From contig PDSN01000158.1 of assembly GCA_002748505.1 (NCBI GenBank), positions 1 through 11,787 of the forward strand: a DNA stretch of 11,787 nt, in the 5' to 3' direction. The stretch comes from Gammaproteobacteria bacterium. GTDB lineage: Bacteria > Pseudomonadota > Gammaproteobacteria > Pseudomonadales > Halieaceae. Both the position numbers and the translations under genes were made by a program. The notes below the pieces were generated by a model. That model searched no databases and had not been told where the DNA came from. It saw only the letters and a list, made by a program, of their open reading frames with translations. Position 1 is the stretch's first letter; the number at the start of each line of letters is the position of its first letter. Shown piece by piece: positions 8,447 to 11,787 of this stretch.

Positions 8447-8475
8447 AAAAAAACCCCGGATGACCGGGGCTTTTT
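8447..8475. terminator. Bidirectional Rho-independent terminator between argA and the PEP-CTERM gene
   Basis: A 6-bp G+C stem, CCCCGG (8454-8459) and CCGGGG (8464-8469), with an ATGA loop is flanked by seven A on the left and, after one C, five T on the right. It can end argA transcription on the plus strand (T tract) and the converging PEP-CTERM gene on the minus strand (A tract). Confidence 0.8.
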
Positions 8476-8495
8476 GCATGTAGGGGCTGTTTCGA

Positions 8496-9143
8496 TTAAG
8501 CCGCCTTCTTTCTTCTGAAAAAGCCAATACCTGCTAAACCGAGACCCAGCAGTGCAATGGAAGCTGGTGCGGGCACAGACGATGTCGCCCCTCCTATTTG
8601 AATTGAGATAAACTCACCCGATACGGCGTCTGTTATCGTATACGTGCCCTCGGTTATGCCCAGACTTGCAAAGGTGCCGGCAATGCTCCAGGAAACATCG
8701 GGCGTCCACAAATCACCAACCAGATCCTCAGTTGCAAGGGAAATACCTGGGTTGATGGCAAAGTTTACTGAATCATACGCGTAAGTCGCGAATTGCGTGG
8801 TACCAGTGCTAGCCCAGCCAAAGACATCAGTGGTGAACATATTACTGTACCAGGGGCTCAGGTCTGTACCGTCGTTAAACGCAAATGAAGCGTCTACGAT
8901 GCCCATGCTGGAATCTCCCATGACGCTTGAGTGCTCTGGGTCGGGGAAGACCTGGACGCCCGTACCATCCCAACCGTAGACTGTGACAGCCACCATAGCG
9001 CTTGTATCCAATGTGCCGGAGGAGTTCATCAATACGTTGCCACCGGATTCGGTAAACGAAAACACCACCCCCGCTTGCGCCGAACCAGCAGCAATGGAGC
9101 CAGACAAAGCGAGAGTAGCAAAAGCTGTTGTTAATTTTTTCAT
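8496..9143 (-). CDS. Secreted PEP-CTERM sorting-domain protein (VPAPA variant)
   Basis: A 215-residue exported protein with a typical type I signal peptide (MKK, hydrophobic core, predicted cut after AQA, residue 24). The mature part (25-188) is acidic and rich in Gly, Ser, Thr and aromatic residues, has no recognised catalytic motif and looks beta-rich. The C-terminus is a complete PEP-CTERM signal: VPAPAS (190-195), a Gly-Leu-rich membrane segment (about 196-209) and the basic tail RRKKAA. In this family exosortase cleaves near the Pro motif and the protein is released or attached to the surface, often together with exopolysaccharide. The Glu of the classic PEP is replaced by Ala, a variant still compatible with the tripartite layout. 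No exosortase gene is in the window. The start at 9143 has AGGA 6 bases upstream. Its specific function is unknown. Confidence 0.88.
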   Translation of the reverse strand: MKKLTTAFATLALSGSIAAGSAQAGVVFSFTESGGNVLMNSSGTLDTSAMVAVTVYGWDGTGVQVFPDPEHSSVMGDSSMGIVDASFAFNDGTDLSPWYSNMFTTDVFGWASTGTTQFATYAYDSVNFAINPGISLATEDLVGDLWTPDVSWSIAGTFASLGITEGTYTITDAVSGEFISIQIGGATSSVPAPASIALLGLGLAGIGFFRRKKAA

Positions 9144-9172
9144 GGGATATCCTGTTATATTCTCATTAAATA

Positions 9173-9190
9173 GTCAGACTTAGTTCTGAC
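9173..9190. promoter_or_regulatory. Dyad at the predicted 5' end of the PEP-CTERM mRNA
   Basis: GTCAGA (9173-9178) and TCTGAC (9185-9190) are perfect inverted arms around a 6-base centre. If transcription starts about 12 bases after the -12 element (near 9192), the dyad is the very first part of the leader, 30-47 bases before the start codon. It could be a 5' stabilising hairpin or an operator. A weak sigma-70 pair (TTCTGG 9195-9190, TATTTA 9172-9167) would put it in the promoter spacer instead. Confidence 0.5.
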
Positions 9191-9202
9191 CAGAATAAGA
9201 AA

Positions 9203-9218
9203 AGCAAAATTTATGCCG
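9203..9218 (-). promoter_or_regulatory. Candidate sigma-54 (RpoN) -24/-12 promoter of the PEP-CTERM gene
   Basis: On the minus strand GGCA (-24) and TTGCT (-12) occur with exactly 10 bases between the invariant GG (9217-9216) and GC (9205-9204). The consensus TGGCACG-N4-TTGCW is matched except for the leading T and the CG after GGCA. The predicted start near 9192 leaves a leader of about 49 bases. RpoN control with the PrsK/PrsR two-component system is known for many PEP-CTERM genes, which supports the reading. No regulator gene is in the window. Confidence 0.55.
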
Positions 9219-9234
9219 CGAATCGCAACTCGTT

Positions 9235-9287
9235 GTTTTGTAAGCAAAATGTACTGAGGTTGAGAGATGCAAAATGTCGTTTTGTAA
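9235..9287. repeat. Two exact 9-mers in A-B ... B-A order upstream of the PEP-CTERM promoter
   Basis: GTTTTGTAA occurs at 9235-9243 and 9279-9287, and GCAAAATGT at 9244-9252 and 9269-9277, all in direct orientation. Each A-B junction also forms TTTTG/CAAAA inverted arms. The block lies about 45-95 bases upstream of the predicted sigma-54 start, on the side where activators bind. Role unknown. Confidence 0.5.
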
Positions 9288-9373
9288 AAAATCTGACACT
9301 TTTTTGTGTATTTTTGCGTTGAATTTTACATTGTCTGGCGAAACTGGCGGCTCTTGGCGCTCTGAAACAAAGA

Positions 9374-9393
9374 CACGTCAGCGCTCCGACGTG
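9374..9393. repeat. Inverted repeat CACGTC-N8-GACGTG
   Basis: Perfect 6-bp arms (9374-9379, 9388-9393) around an 8-base centre that itself contains the palindrome AGCGCT. No T tract follows, so it is not a terminator. It lies about 185-200 bases upstream of the predicted PEP-CTERM start and about 120 bases before parD; it may be a regulator site for either gene. Confidence 0.4.
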
Positions 9394-9470
9394 GGCTTAT
9401 TCCAAGGAATCGCGGGCCGAGCAATGGATTTGGGCAGTAAGTCTCAGGGGCTTATTCGGGTGTGTGCTTG

Positions 9471-9496
9471 GTGGTAATATCGGAGTATATTTTCAC
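9471..9496. promoter_or_regulatory. Candidate parDE operator overlapping an extended -10 promoter
   Basis: An interrupted 26-base dyad centred at 9483/9484 has outer arms GTG (9471-9473) and CAC (9494-9496) and inner arms AATAT (9476-9480) and ATATT (9487-9491). The left half overlaps an extended -10 element TGG-TAATAT (9472-9480). It ends 20 bases before the ParD start. RHH antitoxins of this kind usually repress their own operon by binding such dyads; the binding here is inferred. Confidence 0.5.
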
Positions 9497-9504
9497 ATTG
9501 CCTT

Positions 9505-9509
9505 GGAGG
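9505..9509 (+). promoter_or_regulatory. Strong ribosome binding site of the parD-type antitoxin gene
   Basis: GGAGG with a 7-base A-rich spacer before ATG 9517, near optimal. The toxin gene that follows has no comparable site, which fits antitoxin excess. Confidence 0.8.
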
Positions 9510-9516
9510 TCGAAAA

Positions 9517-9786
9517 ATGGCAATTGTCAAAACCACACTAAGCCTTACGGATACAGACCGCCAGTTTATGGATGATTTAATTGCGGCGGGCGAGTTTGTC
9601 AGTAATAGTGAATATGTGCGGAGTCTGATCCGTCGAGACAAAGAGCAGCGCGCCGAAACACCAGAGGAAATCGAGTTTATTCGCGCCAAGTTGATACGGG
9701 CTGAAAAAAGCGGCTTCACGCCAGAAAAGCGTGATGAAATTTTAGCCGGTATCAAAGAAAGAGCACGGCAAGATGGGGTTCTATAA
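9517..9786 (+). CDS. ParD-like ribbon-helix-helix antitoxin
   Basis: An 89-residue antitoxin of the ParD/CopG-like type, expected to neutralise the adjacent ParE-type toxin and repress the operon. Residues 3-11 (IVKTTLSLT) form the DNA-contacting beta strand of a ribbon-helix-helix fold, followed by helices at about 12-24 and 30-42, with SEYVRSLIRRD (31-41) as the family signature. The acidic/basic C-terminal half (about 48-89, with EEIEFIRAKLIRAEKSGF) is the usual toxin-binding tail. Length is typical. The last 14 bases overlap the toxin gene, so the two are translationally linked. The assignment rests on sequence character and the toxin partner. Confidence 0.9.
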   Translation: MAIVKTTLSLTDTDRQFMDDLIAAGEFVSNSEYVRSLIRRDKEQRAETPEEIEFIRAKLIRAEKSGFTPEKRDEILAGIKERARQDGVL

Positions 9787-10069
9787 TCTTACCGAAGAAG
9801 CAAAGGGTGATCTAAATAGAATATGGCTACGTGGCTTTACTGAATGGAATGAAGCACAAGCTGATAGATACTATCATGCGTTTTTTGACCGCTTTGAATT
9901 GATTGCTGAGCAGCCGTTTTCATATCCACCGGCTGACTATATCCGCGAGGGTTTCCGTAAAAATGTATGCGGGGTGGATACGATCTATTACCGGGTAGCA
10001 GGCGAGGGCGTGGAAATTGTTGCAATCATTGGGCGGCAGGATGTGGGCAAAATATTAAAAAAACCTTAA
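9773..10069 (+). CDS. ParE-family toxin (RelE/ParE superfamily)
   Basis: A 98-residue toxin; ParE members poison DNA gyrase, RelE relatives cut mRNA. The ParE pattern is visible: an N-terminal Tyr-x-Leu (YNLTEEAKGDL, 4-14), I17, an Ala-Tyr helix (QADRYYHAFFDRFELIAEQP, 29-48), IREGFRKN (57-64), an IYYRV strand (71-75) and the terminal IIGRQDVGK (85-93). The RelE-type catalytic residues are not evident, so gyrase poisoning is more likely, by family inference only. The gene starts inside the antitoxin gene with a 14-base overlap and a weak ribosome site, as expected for a coupled toxin. It is full length with no sign of decay. Confidence 0.9.
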   Translation: MGFYNLTEEAKGDLNRIWLRGFTEWNEAQADRYYHAFFDRFELIAEQPFSYPPADYIREGFRKNVCGVDTIYYRVAGEGVEIVAIIGRQDVGKILKKP

Positions 10070-10093
10070 AATACTCCTACGATGTATTTGCGA

Positions 10094-10121
10094 TGACGTT
10101 CGTTACACCTGAGCAACGTCA
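10094..10121. repeat. Inverted repeat downstream of parE
   Basis: Perfect 7-bp arms TGACGTT (10094-10100) and AACGTCA (10115-10121) with a 14-base loop, 25 bases after the parE stop. It lies 10 bases before copy 2 of the direct repeat, so it may be part of that element or a weak transcript end. Confidence 0.5.
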
Positions 10122-10131
10122 CTTTACGCTT

Positions 10132-10166
10132 AGCCCGGATATTTCACCAGTAAATGGAGTTTTCGG
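10132..10166. repeat. Copy 2 of a 35-base dispersed direct repeat
   Basis: Same orientation as 8409-8443 with five mismatches by hand alignment. Together the copies bracket about 1.7 kb with the PEP-CTERM gene and the toxin-antitoxin pair. Confidence 0.6.
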
Positions 10167-10385
10167 AAAAAAGGACAAGGAAGGTTGTTCAAACATCATG
10201 AAAAGCGTAGCGGTAGCTACAGTTAGAATGATTCTGGGCAAGATTCTAAGTCATTTTTATTCGGCGCGTCCATGCGCCTCACCCCTGCGGGGCTATCGTG
10301 AACACTTTCCCGAAGAAATTTTTTCGAAAAACCATTTAGGCACAGTGGGGGTGTTATCCAAACCAGAAATAACCACTGCATCACA

Positions 10386-11381
10386 TTATTCTGCTACTTG
10401 CCAATGGCCGGTCTTTTTGGCGCCAACCCGTTTTAATCGTGACTGTTCTTTCAGTTTTTTGATGCGACGCTCAATGGTGCTGAGTGCCTTTCCAGTCTGT
10501 TCGGCCAGTGCAGCATGGGTGATATAGGGGTCTGCCTTTATCAATTCGAGGATGACGAGATCCAGAGCCGACAGTTTTAAACCCGCTTTTATACCCGCTT
10601 TTATACCCGCATTTTCCAGCTGGTGGGAAGTACTTTCCTCAATGGCATCCCGTATCATCTGCAACATAAATTGGATAAACGGTGAACAATCCGTTTGCGC
10701 GGTGCTGTTGCGGATAGCCAGGTAGTACCCTTCCTGATGCTGATACACCAGACTTTCCACCGGAATATGAATAAAGATGGGTTGCCACCCAGACAAAACC
10801 AGGGTTTGCCACAAGCGTCCCATACGGCCATTGCCATCCGAGAACGGGTGAATAAACTCAAATTCGTAATGAAAAATACAACTGGCTATCAATGGGTGCA
10901 CATGGGTAGCGCGCAGCCAGGCCAGCAATTCACGCATCAGCTCGGGGACCCGCTCGGCCTGTGGTGCCATATGCACGACCTGCTCCCCCGACATCACACC
11001 AACCCCCCGGCTGCGGTATCTGCCCGCATCCTCGACCAAACCTTTCATCAGCAGCCTGTGGGCAGCCAGTAAATCGGCGCTATTACCGGGTTGCCAGGTC
11101 GCAATTGCCTCATAGGCTGCAATGGCGTTGTGCGCTTCTTGCACTTCTTTGGGCGGTGCTATAACCCGCTTACCTGCAATAATGGCAGTGATTTGCGCCT
11201 CTGACAGCGTGTTGCCCTCAATCGCCAGTGAGCCTTGAATTGTGCGCATACGGTTGATTTTACGCAGGCGCAACAGTTTTTCTTGCTCCAGCTCAACGGT
11301 CAAGCGGCCAATGGCTTCGCTGATCTCGGCGACCAGGTTAAGCATGTCGCTGGTGATGGTAAACGGGGGTTGATAGCGCAT
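10386..11381 (-). CDS. Class II Fic protein (AMP-transferase) with C-terminal winged helix
   Basis: A 331-residue Fic enzyme, expected to transfer AMP from ATP to a protein hydroxyl. The active-site motif HPFSDGNGRMGR (178-189) is complete, with catalytic H178, D182 and R186. The inhibitory helix motif S51-LAI-E55-G56 matches (S/T)xxxE(G/N) and precedes the Fic core, the class II layout seen in Shewanella oneidensis SoFic. A linker with repeated Gly-Ile-Lys-Ala (about 259-268) leads to a winged-helix domain (about 272-330), which may bind DNA or a partner. The start ATG shares one base with the stop of hsdS (TAATG), with AAGG about 10 bases upstream, so translation is coupled to the restriction specificity subunit. 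Fic genes inside type I restriction operons recur, but their role there is unsettled; target unknown here. Confidence 0.92.
   Translation of the reverse strand: MRYQPPFTITSDMLNLVAEISEAIGRLTVELEQEKLLRLRKINRMRTIQGSLAIEGNTLSEAQITAIIAGKRVIAPPKEVQEAHNAIAAYEAIATWQPGNSADLLAAHRLLMKGLVEDAGRYRSRGVGVMSGEQVVHMAPQAERVPELMRELLAWLRATHVHPLIASCIFHYEFEFIHPFSDGNGRMGRLWQTLVLSGWQPIFIHIPVESLVYQHQEGYYLAIRNSTAQTDCSPFIQFMLQMIRDAIEESTSHQLENAGIKAGIKAGLKLSALDLVILELIKADPYITHAALAEQTGKALSTIERRIKKLKEQSRLKRVGAKKTGHWQVAE
10581..10616. repeat. 12-base in-frame tandem repeat in the Fic linker
   Basis: Unit ACCCGCTTTTAT: two exact copies at 10581-10592 and 10593-10604, and a third at 10605-10616 that matches at 10 of 12 positions. 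On the coding strand it gives the repeated four-residue Gly-Ile-Lys-Ala between the Fic core and the winged helix. Loss or gain of a unit would keep the frame and change linker length. Confidence 0.8.
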
Positions 11382-11787
11382 TAAGCCGCCTTACCTGGTT
11401 TTGGAAAGCTTAATAGCAGGTCGCGATAATACGCGTATTGCTTTTGCCGCAATTCGATTTCGCGGGGGAGGTCTTCGGTGAACGAGTTTGTGAGCGCGTC
11501 GAATTTATCGATGATCTCAACAATGCGCTCTTTTTCATCCAATTCTGGATTAGGGATTTTGATGGAATTAAGATTCCGTTTATTCAGTTTGGGCTGGGCA
11601 GCCCCAGAGATATAAGGTGTCAGGTCGATACTGTTTAGATAGTATTCAATGTATTTCCGATCGGCATAGGTTTTAAATTTCAGAACGTGCGCATGATTAT
11701 TTACCCAAGTCTTGCCACTAATACTAAAAGCTATTGGTGTAGTTCTAGCCAGTAGGTTCGCACGATCCTCAGAAATCAATAAATAGT
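11381..11787 (-). CDS. hsdS: Type I restriction-modification specificity subunit HsdS (N-terminus off the right edge)
   Basis: HsdS recognises the target DNA for the HsdM/HsdR type I complex. Only the last 134 or so codons are in the window and the frame is open at the right edge. LLISEDRANLLART and AFSISGKTWVNNHAHVL are the typical target-recognition-domain signatures, followed by QPKLNKRNLNSIKIPNP and the C-terminal conserved helix (KERIVEIIDKFDALTNSF ... RQKQYAYYRDLLLSF). This is the end of a TRD plus the C-terminal spacer helix. An in-frame TTG at 11779 sits inside the conserved motif and is not a start. The fic gene follows with a one-base overlap. hsdM would be expected upstream, outside the window; hsdR is not found downstream of fic and must lie upstream or be absent. 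Confidence 0.93.
   Translation of the reverse strand, partial: YLLISEDRANLLARTTPIAFSISGKTWVNNHAHVLKFKTYADRKYIEYYLNSIDLTPYISGAAQPKLNKRNLNSIKIPNPELDEKERIVEIIDKFDALTNSFTEDLPREIELRQKQYAYYRDLLLSFPKPGKAA

Larger units (their letters stand above)
9144..9516. other. Intergenic region between the PEP-CTERM gene and the toxin-antitoxin pair
   Basis: 373 bases between divergent genes, visibly more A+T-rich than the flanking core genes on its left half. It holds the candidate sigma-54 promoter, a leader dyad, two pairs of exact 9-mers and an inverted repeat on the PEP-CTERM side, and the parDE operator/promoter and ribosome binding site on the other side. An open frame at 9274-9477 has no Shine-Dalgarno site or recognisable protein character and was not called. 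Confidence 0.7.
10070..10385. other. Structured non-coding gap between parE and fic
   Basis: 316 bases between convergent genes. No convincing gene was found. It holds copy 2 of the 35-base repeat and five short inverted repeats: TGACGTT/AACGTCA (10094-10121), GTAGC/GCTAC (10207-10220), GGCGC/GCGCC (10263-10278), CCCC/GGGG (10282-10292) and a 16-base near-palindrome CGAA...TTCG (10311-10326). None has a proper T tract, so a terminator for either gene is not clear. It resembles eroded mobile or repetitive-extragenic sequence. Confidence 0.6.

Noticed and set aside
9274..9477. 67-codon open frame between the PEP-CTERM gene and parD
   Set aside because: No Shine-Dalgarno site, no homology-like pattern, and overlaps the parDE promoter/operator region.
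9967..10527. 186-codon open frame on the plus strand spanning the parE-fic gap
   Set aside because: Begins inside parE in another frame, runs through the inverted-repeat cluster and ends antisense to fic; no domain seen.
1..11787. tRNA, rRNA, CRISPR array, intact transposase or integrase
   Set aside because: None found by reading both strands; short repeats present do not have CRISPR spacing, and no transposase or recombinase frame is visible.

Overview
The window looks like a chromosomal segment of a gammaproteobacterium. The GlnE, ArgE and ArgA proteins are of the classical gammaproteobacterial type, and the presence of a PEP-CTERM protein and the general composition fit the Cellvibrio/Teredinibacter (Cellvibrionaceae) neighbourhood. 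That placement is an impression from the sequence, not a database result. The left 8.4 kb is a core metabolic region. The right 3.4 kb is an accessory region.

Left, minus strand: an orphan GspE/PilB-type secretion ATPase (2729-4516) runs, after a 5-base gap, into glnE (2723 to beyond base 1), the adenylyltransferase/adenylyl-removase that controls glutamine synthetase. Divergent from this pair is argE (4662-5813, acetylornithine deacetylase). A membrane-bound diguanylate cyclase (5878-6852, minus) lies antisense between argE and argA. argA (7097-8401, N-acetylglutamate synthase) starts with GTG. ArgA and ArgE catalyse the first and the deacetylating steps of linear arginine synthesis, so this is an arginine locus interrupted by a c-di-GMP gene. 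A strong hairpin with A and T tracts (8447-8475) can end transcription from both sides.

Right: a secreted PEP-CTERM protein (8496-9143, minus) has a -24/-12 (sigma-54) promoter match and a dyad at the predicted 5' end of its mRNA. Next come a ParD/ParE-type toxin-antitoxin pair (9517-10069, plus) with a candidate autoregulatory operator, a 316-base gap full of short inverted repeats, and then a minus-strand pair: the C-terminal end of a type I restriction HsdS subunit (running off the right edge) overlapping by one base (TAATG) with a class II Fic AMP-transferase that carries a winged-helix tail.

The main unexplained structures are: (1) a diverged 35-base direct repeat (30/35 identical) that brackets the PEP-CTERM plus ParDE block; (2) the sigma-54 promoter architecture of the PEP-CTERM gene with ordered 9-mer repeats upstream; (3) the cluster of inverted repeats between parE and fic; and (4) the 12-base in-frame tandem repeat in the Fic linker. 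No tRNA, rRNA, CRISPR array or intact insertion sequence was seen.
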